Assembly: GCA_002928965.1 (NCBI GenBank)
Contig: PERU01000017.1
Location: 1-64,000 of the forward strand
Origin: Methylomonas sp.
GTDB taxonomy: Bacteria > Pseudomonadota > Gammaproteobacteria > Methylococcales > Methylomonadaceae
Length of the DNA: 64,000 nt
Direction: 5' to 3'
The position numbers were made by a program, and so were the translations under genes. Within the stretch, counting starts at the first letter, position 1. Each line of letters starts with the position of its first letter. A model generated the notes under the pieces. The model saw nothing but the letters and a program-made list of their open reading frames with translations. It was not told the origin of the DNA and did no database searches. This document shows positions 8,665-15,861 of the stretch, piece by piece.

Positions 8665-10290
8665 ATGGCTTATCAGGTTCTTGCCAGAAAATGGCGTCCC
8701 AGCAACTTCACTCAGCTAGTCGGCCAGGAACACGTTAGCCAATCGCTGATTCATGCCTTGCAGCATGATCGTTTGCATCACGCTTATCTGTTTACCGGCA
8801 CCCGCGGTGTGGGAAAAACCACCGTAGCGCGCATTTTAGCCAAAGCCATTAACTGCGAAAATCTGCAGGATAGCAATCCCTGTGGGACTTGCCCGGTTTG
8901 TGTGGATTTTGAGCAGGGCCGTTTCATGGATCTCATCGAGGTTGATGCTGCTTCCCGCACCAAAGTTGAAGACACCCGCGATTTGCTCGATAACGCCCAA
9001 TACGCACCTAATCAAGGTCGCTACAAAGTCTATCTGATTGACGAAGTGCACATGCTTTCAGGGCATAGCTTCAATGCACTACTGAAAACACTGGAAGAAC
9101 CGCCGCCGCACGTCAAGTTTTTACTCGCCACAACCGATCCGCACAAAATTCCGGTGACAGTGTTATCCCGCTGTTTGCAATTCAATTTAAAGCGACTATT
9201 GCCCGAGCAAATTGAACAGCAAATGGGCTTTATTTTGGGTGAGGAAAATATTGCTTTTGAATTGCCTGCCATCAAGCTTTTGGCGAGAGCCGCCGATGGC
9301 AGTATGCGCGATGGTTTGAGTTTGCTGGATCAGGCCATTGTCTATGGTAGCGGTAGCGTTAACCATGCCGATGTAACTGGTATGTTGGGCACTGTGGCGC
9401 AACAACCGATAGACGATATTCTGCGGGCCTTGGCGGCTCAAGATGCCAAAACCTTACTGGCTAAAATAGCCGATGTTGCAGAATTGACCCCGGATTTTGC
9501 CGATATTCTTAGCCAAATCTTGCGGGTATTGCATCGGGTCGCTTTGTTACAGCAAATGCCCGATTTTGTGGATCACGAGTTCGATCAAGCTTTGTTGGAA
9601 GCGTGTTCGAAAGTTCTATTGCCGGAAGATGTGCAATTGTTTTATCAAATCGGTTTGATCGGTCAGCGCGATTTGGATTTGGCGCCCGATCCACGTAGTG
9701 GGTTTGAAATGGTCATGCTCAGAATGTTGACGTTTCGACCCGGCCAAAATGAGCCAGCGACGGCCTCTCAATCCAAACCGGCCCAGCAACGAGCCGAACC
9801 GCAGCTGGGCCCTGTAACGAAAGTCGCCGTGCAATCTGCGTCAGTGCCTGAAACAGAAACCAAACCTTTAACAACGCAGGCCGAACCTTCCGTCAACCCT
9901 GAAATTGCCGGGCAAGAACACAGCTGGAATGACATCATAGCAGCGCTAAAAATCGGCGGACGCACCCGTGAGTTGGCCAATAATTGCATACTGGAAGGCA
10001 TAGAGGATAATGTCTGTCGCTTATTGATAGACCCCAATTTTCAGCGGGTTGGCACTGTCGCCGAAGAAAAGCTTAGAGAAGCCCTGCAGAAATATTATGG
10101 TAAACCTTTAAAGTTGCAAATTATTCCGCAAACCGTGCAGCAGATGACCCCGGCACTGGAAATACAAAAAGCCCGTGAAGACAGGCAGCAGGCGGCAGTG
10201 GACGCCATCAACAACGACCCGAATATTCAGGATTTGAAAGAACATTTTGATGCCAGAATTTTGCCTGGCAGTATAGAACCGCTAAACTAG
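8665..10290 (+). CDS. dnaX: DNA polymerase III subunits tau/gamma
   Basis: The clamp-loader ATPase subunit. I place the start at ATG 8665 ([12 protein letters not shown]), because the in-frame upstream GTG at 8608 lies inside the SRP RNA. The 541-residue protein has Walker [10 protein letters not shown], a zinc module (C-x8-C-x2-C-x2-C around CGTCPVC), Walker B LIDEVHML and the sensor region [12 protein letters not shown] Pro/Gln-rich linker follows, then a C-terminal domain matching the tau part that binds the polymerase. I see no clear A AAA AAG slippery site, so a separate short gamma form is not evident. ybaB and recR follow closely. Confidence 0.95.
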   Translation: MAYQVLARKWRPSNFTQLVGQEHVSQSLIHALQHDRLHHAYLFTGTRGVGKTTVARILAKAINCENLQDSNPCGTCPVCVDFEQGRFMDLIEVDAASRTKVEDTRDLLDNAQYAPNQGRYKVYLIDEVHMLSGHSFNALLKTLEEPPPHVKFLLATTDPHKIPVTVLSRCLQFNLKRLLPEQIEQQMGFILGEENIAFELPAIKLLARAADGSMRDGLSLLDQAIVYGSGSVNHADVTGMLGTVAQQPIDDILRALAAQDAKTLLAKIADVAELTPDFADILSQILRVLHRVALLQQMPDFVDHEFDQALLEACSKVLLPEDVQLFYQIGLIGQRDLDLAPDPRSGFEMVMLRMLTFRPGQNEPATASQSKPAQQRAEPQLGPVTKVAVQSASVPETETKPLTTQAEPSVNPEIAGQEHSWNDIIAALKIGGRTRELANNCILEGIEDNVCRLLIDPNFQRVGTVAEEKLREALQKYYGKPLKLQIIPQTVQQMTPALEIQKAREDRQQAAVDAINNDPNIQDLKEHFDARILPGSIEPLN

Positions 10291-10303
10291 ATTGGGAGAG
10301 ACC

Positions 10304-10627
10304 ATGAAAAACCCACTCGCTGGCATTATGCAGCAAGCTCAAAAAATGCAGGACAACTTCAAAAAAGCCCAGGAAGAACTGGAAGCCATGGAAATATTGG
10401 GCGAATCCGGAGGCGGGCTGGTGACAATTTTAATGACAGGCAAACGTGAAGTGCGCAAAGTCACTATCGACCCTTCATTGGTGGGCGACGATAAGGACAT
10501 GCTGGAAGATTTGGTGGCGGCTGCCATTAACGACGCCGTGCATAAAGTCGGCAAAATGAAAAAAGAAAAAATGGCCGATGTTACGGCCGGTATGCCGTTA
10601 CCGCCAGGATTTCAAATGCCGTTTTAA
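10304..10627 (+). CDS. ybaB: Nucleoid-associated protein YbaB/EbfC
   Basis: A 107-residue YbaB-family DNA-binding protein. The ATG at 10304 has GGGAGAG just upstream, so it is preferred to the TTG at 10292. The N-terminal helix is rich in Gln, Lys and Glu ([18 protein letters not shown]), followed by the beta-rich GGGLVTI segment and a Pro/Gly/Met-rich tail, all family traits. It forms a dimer that binds DNA. The dnaX-ybaB-recR order is widely conserved in bacteria. Confidence 0.93.
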   Translation: MKNPLAGIMQQAQKMQDNFKKAQEELEAMEILGESGGGLVTILMTGKREVRKVTIDPSLVGDDKDMLEDLVAAAINDAVHKVGKMKKEKMADVTAGMPLPPGFQMPF

Positions 10628-10629
10628 GC

Positions 10630-11226
10630 ATGCAAAATCAGGGGTTGTTGAAAGACTTGATTCAAAGCCTGTGCTGTTTGCCGGGGGTGGGCCCCAAATC
10701 GGCGCAGCGCATGGCGTTTCATCTGCTGCAGCGTAATCGGGCAGGTGGCAGGCAGCTCAGCGATATACTTTCACAAGCCATGAACAACATCGGTTATTGC
10801 CGCGATTGCCGCACCCTGACCGAAGTTGAAGTCTGCGATGTATGCGCCAATCAGTTACGCGACAATGATGTGCTGTGTATTGTGGAAAGTGCGGCCGATG
10901 TGTGGGTGATTGATCAGGCGACCAGTTTTAAAGGCAAATACTTTGTGCTGCATGGTCGTTTGTCGCCTTTGGATGGTATCGGTCCGGACCAACTGGGCAT
11001 CGATAAACTGGAGCAACGGCTGTCTGCGGGGGCGATTAAAGAAATTATTCTCGCCACCAATTCCACCATCGAAGGGCAGGCTACCGCCCATTTTATCGGC
11101 GAAATTGCTGCCAAATTCAATATCCGTGCCACCCGCATTGCCCACGGTATTCCAATGGGCGGCGAACTGGAGTTCATTGATAGCGGCACGCTGTCGCATG
11201 CCTTTAATGGCCGGCGGGAGTTTTGA
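10630..11226 (+). CDS. recR: Recombination protein RecR
   Basis: RecR works with RecO and RecF to load RecA at single-strand gaps. The 198 residues contain the helix-hairpin-helix LPGVGPKSAQRMAFHLL (17-33), a four-Cys zinc finger (CRDC then CDVC) and a Toprim domain with VESAADVWVID and the GIPMGGELEF end. The start lies 2 nt after ybaB, showing tight coupling. Confidence 0.96.
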   Translation: MQNQGLLKDLIQSLCCLPGVGPKSAQRMAFHLLQRNRAGGRQLSDILSQAMNNIGYCRDCRTLTEVEVCDVCANQLRDNDVLCIVESAADVWVIDQATSFKGKYFVLHGRLSPLDGIGPDQLGIDKLEQRLSAGAIKEIILATNSTIEGQATAHFIGEIAAKFNIRATRIAHGIPMGGELEFIDSGTLSHAFNGRREF

Positions 11227-11303
11227 TCAAGTAGTGTATTTTGAGGCTTCCGGGTTTCCTGGTGGCGTTTGTCAATCAATCGGTCTTTTTTGGGAAGGGG
11301 CCC

Positions 11304-11399
11304 GTGAAATTAAGAACTCAAATTTCGCTCGGTTTGGGCAGTGTAGTGGTGATATTGATGGTTACTACAGGATTGAGCAGGTCTTATCGAGAATCTTAA
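11304..11399 (+). pseudogene. Possible decayed start of a membrane sensor or chemotaxis transducer
   Basis: GTG 11304 has a good ribosome site (GGGAAGGGG) and encodes MKLRTQISLGLGSVVVILMV then TTGLS before running into a stop at 11399. A positively charged start followed by one hydrophobic helix resembles the N-terminus of methyl-accepting chemotaxis proteins and sensor kinases. A further coding-like stretch (NLKSIGSISPDAIFKSVN) continues in another frame up to about 11462. A remnant of a deleted gene is the simplest reading; a genuine 31-residue membrane peptide is the alternative. Confidence 0.35.
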
Positions 11400-11440
11400 A
11401 AGCATAGGCAGTATTTCACCGGATGCAATTTTCAAATCCG

Positions 11441-12784
11441 TCAATCAGACAGGATTTCCCTGACTTGGGTGATTAGTCGACCTTTGGCCAAACGTGTTTC
11501 GAGCAATTCGTTTACCGTAATGTCGCTTGTTGACTTAATGATGGCGTTGGTGCGTTGGTGTTGCACGATGGCATAACCCCGATCCAGGGTTGCCAGGGGA
11601 CTGACAGCATGTAAGGTTTGGCTGGCGGCGGCTTGCTGTTGTTTGAGTTTAGCCAGCTTGAGTTGAATAGCCCGCTGCAGGCGTTGATGAAGATAATCCA
11701 ACTGTTGATGATGGCGGTTGATTTTGTCGGTGGGTTGGACATTTTTGAGTTTTTGTTGATTCAACGCCAGTTGCTGTTGAGCCTGTTGCAGGCTGTGGCT
11801 GAGGGTTTTGTGCAAACGGTGTTCCAGAGCATCCAGGTGTCGGGCATTTCGCTGTAATTTTGCGCCGGGGTGTTGCTGTTGCAGGGCTTTTTTCAGCCAG
11901 TTCAGGCGTTGTTGTTGCTGGGCCAAGTGTCGGCGCAGTTTTTCAATCAGCTGATTTTCGATAAATTTAAAACCGCCCAGCCACTCATTCTGATGCGGCA
12001 CAGCATGTTCGGCGGCGGCTGATGGGGTGGCGGCGCGTAAGTCGGCTACAAAATCGGCGATGCTGAAATCCACTTCATGACCCACGCCGGAAATTACCGG
12101 AATTTGACTGGCAGCGATGGCACGGGCGACGATTTCTTCGTTAAATGCCCATAAATCTTCCAAGGAACCACCACCCCGAGCCAGCAGAATGACGTCCACT
12201 TCTGCTCGTTGATTGGCGATTTTCAGGGCTGCGGCAATTTCAAATTTGGCTTGTTCCCCCTGAACCGCCACCGGATAAATCGCTACCGGTATGGCCGGAA
12301 AGCGTCGATTTAATACCGTCAAAATGTCATGAATGGCGGCACCAGTGGCCGAGGTGATCACGCCGATTTGTCGAGGCAGCAAGGGTATGGGTTTTTTGCG
12401 GTCTTCATCGAACAAGCCTTCATTTAGCAGTTTGATTTTCAGACGTTCAAACGCTTGACGCAAAGCACCATCACCGGCCTGTTCCATTTGCTCGATCACC
12501 AATTGGTAGTCGCCGCGTGGTTCATACAAGCTGACCTGGGCATTGACCACCACCAGATCGCCATTGCCGGGTTTGAAGCCAAGCCGGTTTTGCTGGCCGC
12601 GAAACATGGCACAACGTACCTGAGCTTGAGCGTCTTTTAAGGTGAAATACCAGTGGCCGGACGAGGGCGCGCTGAAATTGGACACTTCACCTTCCACGCG
12701 CACAGTCAAAAAGTGGCTGGCCAGCAGGCGTTTGGCTTCCCGATTCAGCTGGGAGACGCTGATGGGCGTGTTTGAGCTGTTCAC
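11441..12784 (-). CDS. xseA: Exodeoxyribonuclease VII large subunit
   Basis: The large subunit of the single-strand-specific exonuclease VII used in mismatch repair and recombination. The 447-residue protein has an N-terminal OB fold (about 20-100, with VEGEVSNFSAPSSGHWYFTL). The catalytic region follows (ITSATGAAIHDIL, LLARGGGSLEDLWAFN, VISGVGHEVDFSIADFVAD), then a long Gln-rich coiled coil. The small subunit xseB is not adjacent. Confidence 0.95.
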   Translation of the reverse strand: MNSSNTPISVSQLNREAKRLLASHFLTVRVEGEVSNFSAPSSGHWYFTLKDAQAQVRCAMFRGQQNRLGFKPGNGDLVVVNAQVSLYEPRGDYQLVIEQMEQAGDGALRQAFERLKIKLLNEGLFDEDRKKPIPLLPRQIGVITSATGAAIHDILTVLNRRFPAIPVAIYPVAVQGEQAKFEIAAALKIANQRAEVDVILLARGGGSLEDLWAFNEEIVARAIAASQIPVISGVGHEVDFSIADFVADLRAATPSAAAEHAVPHQNEWLGGFKFIENQLIEKLRRHLAQQQQRLNWLKKALQQQHPGAKLQRNARHLDALEHRLHKTLSHSLQQAQQQLALNQQKLKNVQPTDKINRHHQQLDYLHQRLQRAIQLKLAKLKQQQAAASQTLHAVSPLATLDRGYAIVQHQRTNAIIKSTSDITVNELLETRLAKGRLITQVREILSD

Positions 12785-12787
12785 TGG

Positions 12788-13204
12788 CTAGTTTTTACGG
12801 CTAAAAAAGCCTGCAGCTGAAAACCCGGCATAAATGCTGATCACCATATATAACGCTTCCTGATTACCCAGTGCCAGATTCGCGAAGGCCGGACCGGGAC
12901 AGTAGCCGGTCATGCCCCAACCGGTCCCAAATAGTGCCGCGCCAAATAGTAACGGTTTATCCAGCTGGTTTTTTGGGGTCAGATGAAATTCATTATCCAG
13001 CAGTGGTTTAGGCTGGCGGCGTATCCAGTGAAACCCCGGCATGGCAATGGTCAATGCGCCTGCCATTACCAATGCCAGACTGGGATCCCAGTTGCCGCTG
13101 ATGTCCAAAAAACCCAAAACTTTATCCGGGTTGACCATTTGTGACAACGACAGGCCCAAGCCAAACACCAGCCCACTCAGCAAGGCCAAAATTAATATAT
13201 TCAT
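12788..13204 (-). CDS. YeeE/YedE-family membrane protein (second half of a pair)
   Basis: A 138-residue protein with four hydrophobic helices and the family loops GLGLSLSQMVNPDKVLGFLD and GWGMTGYCPGPAFANL. The latter contains the conserved Cys. YeeE/YedE proteins are implicated in uptake of thiosulfate or other sulfur species (TsuA family). Here the ten-helix protein is split into two short polypeptides, this one and the 13213-13632 gene, a common arrangement. The pair is cotranscribed, 8 nt apart. No rhodanese, persulfide dioxygenase or BigR regulator is next to it, so the substrate is inferred from family only. Confidence 0.8.
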   Translation of the reverse strand: MNILILALLSGLVFGLGLSLSQMVNPDKVLGFLDISGNWDPSLALVMAGALTIAMPGFHWIRRQPKPLLDNEFHLTPKNQLDKPLLFGAALFGTGWGMTGYCPGPAFANLALGNQEALYMVISIYAGFSAAGFFSRKN

Positions 13205-13212
13205 TCAATGGC

Positions 13213-13632
13213 CTAAAAAGCGTGACGTATCAGATAAACGGTCAACAAGCCGCTACTCATGAATGTCAGGGTGGCAAAAATGGAACGTCGGGAAAGCAGC
13301 GCCATGCCGCATATGCCATGACCGCTGGTACAGCCGCTACCGAGGCGGGTGCCGAAACCAACCAGAAAACCACCGCAGAGGATTAAGGATAGTGGATAGT
13401 CATGACGTAGACTGATTGATTCCGGATACAACCATTGCCAGATAGCAGCGCCAATCAGCAAACCGCTTAGAAATGCCAATCGCCATTGTCTGTTTTTACC
13501 ACTGGCTGTTAACAAGCCGCTCATCATACTGCTGATACCGGCAATACGACCAATGAACCAAAATAATATCAGCGTACTGATACCAATTAACGCGCCGCCC
13601 AGCAAGGCGGAAACGGGGGTGAAATTTTGCAA
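13213..13632 (-). CDS. YeeE/YedE-family membrane protein (first half of a pair)
   Basis: A 139-residue protein with four predicted membrane helices. It has the signature GGFLVGFGTRLGSGCTSGHG, where the Cys-containing loop is the proposed sulfur-handling site, plus GGALIGISTLILF near the N-terminus. It is the upstream partner of the 12788-13204 gene and probably forms a heteromeric sulfur-compound channel with it. Assignment to thiosulfate or sulfide transport is by family only. Confidence 0.8.
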   Translation of the reverse strand: MQNFTPVSALLGGALIGISTLILFWFIGRIAGISSMMSGLLTASGKNRQWRLAFLSGLLIGAAIWQWLYPESISLRHDYPLSLILCGGFLVGFGTRLGSGCTSGHGICGMALLSRRSIFATLTFMSSGLLTVYLIRHAF

Positions 13633-13782
13633 GACCGCTACTCGTAAACAAAGATAAATGCTGTATTTTACGGATGTTTGTTGCGGCTTGCAGGGCGATT
13701 TCAGACAGATGTCCTCTCAAATTCAAGCGCTTGGGTTAAAATCCCTTACCAAGGTAAGTTTGTCTCGTAATTAAGGACCACT

Positions 13783-14739
13783 ATGCACGAACATCAATTA
13801 AATAATTGGCAACATACCCATGACTTTGCCCGTATTAATCGTAAGGGGGAACTGCGCACTAAATGGGTATTGGTGCTGACATTTACGGCCATGCTGGTTG
13901 AAATCGTTGCCGGGATACGTTTTCATTCCATGGCTTTGCTGGCCGATGGCTGGCATATGGCCACCCATGTACTGGCGTTCATGATTGCCATTTTTGCGTT
14001 TCGCTATAGCCGCATTCATGAAAAGGATCAAACGTTTGCTTTTAGTCCTGCCAAAGTGAGTGTATTGGGCGGGTTTGCCAGTTCAATCGCTCTGGCGGTA
14101 GTGGCTTTGATGATGATGGCTGAGTCAGGCGAGCGGTTGATAGCCCCGCAAAGCATTCAATTTGATGAGGCGATTTTGGTGGCGGTTGCCGGGTTAGTGA
14201 TTAATTTACTGAGTGCGCTACTGTTAAGCGATCATGACCACCACCATCACGGTGGGCATGATCATCACGACCATGAACACGCGCACCACCACCATCATCA
14301 CCATGATCATAATTTACGGGCGGCTTATCTGCACGTGATGGCTGATGCGTTGACGTCGATTTTGGCTATAGTCGCTCTGCTGGCTGGCAAGTATTACGGC
14401 TGGAACTGGTTGGACGCCGTGATGGGGTTTATCGGTGCAGCGGTGATTCTGGTCTGGGCCTGGGGCTTGATCAAGGAAACCAGTCCGGTTTTATTGGATC
14501 AAGGCATAGATGGGCATTATCAGCAGGCTATTTTGGATACTTTGGAAGAAGACGGCGAGTGCCGGGTCAGCGATATTCATATCTGGCGAGTCAGTCCCTC
14601 GCATCACGCGGCAATTATTGTGCTGGTTACCCAATTTCCCAAATCGCCCAACTATTACAAAGCCCTGTTGGAAAGCTTTGTACATCTTGATCATGTCACT
14701 ATTGAAGTGAATGGTTGTGTGGGTGAGGGGTGTAACTGA
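13783..14739 (+). CDS. Cation diffusion facilitator, DmeF-like, with long His-rich loop
   Basis: An inner-membrane metal/proton antiporter of 318 residues with six helices. The metal-site motifs are LLADGWHMATH (about 47-57) in helix 2 and HVMADALTSILAI in helix 5. Between helices 4 and 5 (about 149-181) lies a loop with more than twenty His residues interspersed with Asp and Gly. A cytoplasmic domain follows. The N-terminal MHEHQLNNWQHTHDF resembles DmeF, which exports cobalt and nickel. Export of Zn, Co or Ni is the likely role; the actual metal is not determined. No RcnR/DmeR regulator is adjacent. An ATTAAGGACC ribosome site precedes ATG 13783. Confidence 0.88.
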   Translation: MHEHQLNNWQHTHDFARINRKGELRTKWVLVLTFTAMLVEIVAGIRFHSMALLADGWHMATHVLAFMIAIFAFRYSRIHEKDQTFAFSPAKVSVLGGFASSIALAVVALMMMAESGERLIAPQSIQFDEAILVAVAGLVINLLSALLLSDHDHHHHGGHDHHDHEHAHHHHHHHDHNLRAAYLHVMADALTSILAIVALLAGKYYGWNWLDAVMGFIGAAVILVWAWGLIKETSPVLLDQGIDGHYQQAILDTLEEDGECRVSDIHIWRVSPSHHAAIIVLVTQFPKSPNYYKALLESFVHLDHVTIEVNGCVGEGCN

Positions 14740-14797
14740 AAGAATTTAATTAGGCAGGGTGGTTGTGAGTACACCCTGAGCGATGGCGTTTGGACGG

Positions 14798-15007
14798 TTA
14801 AGCCAGTTTTTTAACCGCTTCGGCGACAATGTCCAACAAATCAGTGCCACCGTTATTGAGGTATTCAATAATTTCTTTGCGCATGCGCGGTTCCCAAAAA
14901 TGCCTGATGTGCTGTTCGACACCCTGAATGGCAAGCTCTCTGTCCGGTTCCGATTTGAAAAAGGAACCAATGTCGTTGGCCATTTTGATTAAATTGCTTT
15001 TGTCCAT
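14798..15007 (-). CDS. fdsD: NAD-dependent formate dehydrogenase, delta subunit
   Basis: This 69-residue protein (starts MDKSNLIKMANDIGSFF, contains HIRHFWEPRMRKEI) matches the FdsD family, the small last gene of the fds operon. Its role is thought to be in maturation or stability of the soluble formate dehydrogenase. It follows fdhD by 3 nt and closes the operon. A weak hairpin at 14755-14778, between this gene and the convergent CDF gene, has no clear T-run. Confidence 0.9.
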   Translation of the reverse strand: MDKSNLIKMANDIGSFFKSEPDRELAIQGVEQHIRHFWEPRMRKEIIEYLNNGGTDLLDIVAEAVKKLA

Positions 15008-15010
15008 GAG

Positions 15011-15847
15011 TTATGCGACCGATGCTTGAGAATGTTGTAAACGATGGGGGTGAGTGTAAATAACATGATTGTCGTTGCGGGCAAAGCCTATCAGGGTCAA
15101 ACCGCATTCTTCCGCCAATTGAATGGCCAACCCGGTCGGAGCGGAAATGGCCGCCATCAGGGTGATGCCCGCGCTGGCAGCTTTTTGAACCATTTCGTAA
15201 CTGGCGCGACTCGTCACCAATAACCAGCCTTTGTCAAAATTGCAGCCGGATTTTGCCAGCGATCCAATCAATTTATCCAGTGCATTGTGGCGACCTACAT
15301 CTTCCCGAACGGTGGTGATGCCGAGTTCAGGGTCAAGCCAAGCTGCAGCATGAACCGCGCCAGTCATTAAATTGAGGGTTTGTTTACCGGGCATTTCATT
15401 GAGCGCTGCGAGCAACCGTTCGGATGACAAGATCAGACCGTTTCCCACAGGTTTGGGATGGCGAATGGCTTGTTCCAGGGTGGTGGCACCGCATAAACCA
15501 CAACCGGTGCGGCCTGTCATATTACGGCCTTTGCCCTGGATTTTTTCGAAACGAGATTCTGGAATGGTTAAGCGAACTTCGACACCTTTTGATCGTTGCA
15601 CTACTCTGATTGCTTCTAATTCTCCAGGATGCTGGATAATGCCTTCGGTCAAACTGAAACCCAAGGCAAAATCTTCCAGATTCAGTGGTGTGGCCAACAT
15701 CACCACATGTGGATGGGTGTTGTAGACCAGTACCACCGGCACTTCCTCTGCTACGGAGTCTTGTTTGTGTTGGTGAGTCGAGCCACGCCAAACATCGAAA
15801 TTGCCAGTTCGATAACTGGTCCAGCCTAACTCACTGATGACATCCAT
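15011..15847 (-). CDS. fdhD: Formate dehydrogenase sulfurtransferase FdhD (FdsC)
   Basis: FdhD passes sulfur from a cysteine desulfurase to the molybdenum cofactor to activate formate dehydrogenase. The 278-residue protein has the diagnostic CGLC pair at Cys116 and Cys119 (RTGCGLCGA). Downstream are EDVGRHNALDKLIG and VTSRASYEMVQKA, both family signatures. Position between fdsA and fdsD matches the Cupriavidus fdsGBACD order, where it is called fdsC. Confidence 0.93.
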   Translation of the reverse strand: MDVISELGWTSYRTGNFDVWRGSTHQHKQDSVAEEVPVVLVYNTHPHVVMLATPLNLEDFALGFSLTEGIIQHPGELEAIRVVQRSKGVEVRLTIPESRFEKIQGKGRNMTGRTGCGLCGATTLEQAIRHPKPVGNGLILSSERLLAALNEMPGKQTLNLMTGAVHAAAWLDPELGITTVREDVGRHNALDKLIGSLAKSGCNFDKGWLLVTSRASYEMVQKAASAGITLMAAISAPTGLAIQLAEECGLTLIGFARNDNHVIYTHPHRLQHSQASVA

Positions 15848-15861
15848 AGTAAAAAGTGAGT

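Noticed and set aside
8665-10290. Programmed frameshift for a short gamma form of DnaX
   Set aside because: No A AAA AAG heptamer with a nearby stem-loop was found.
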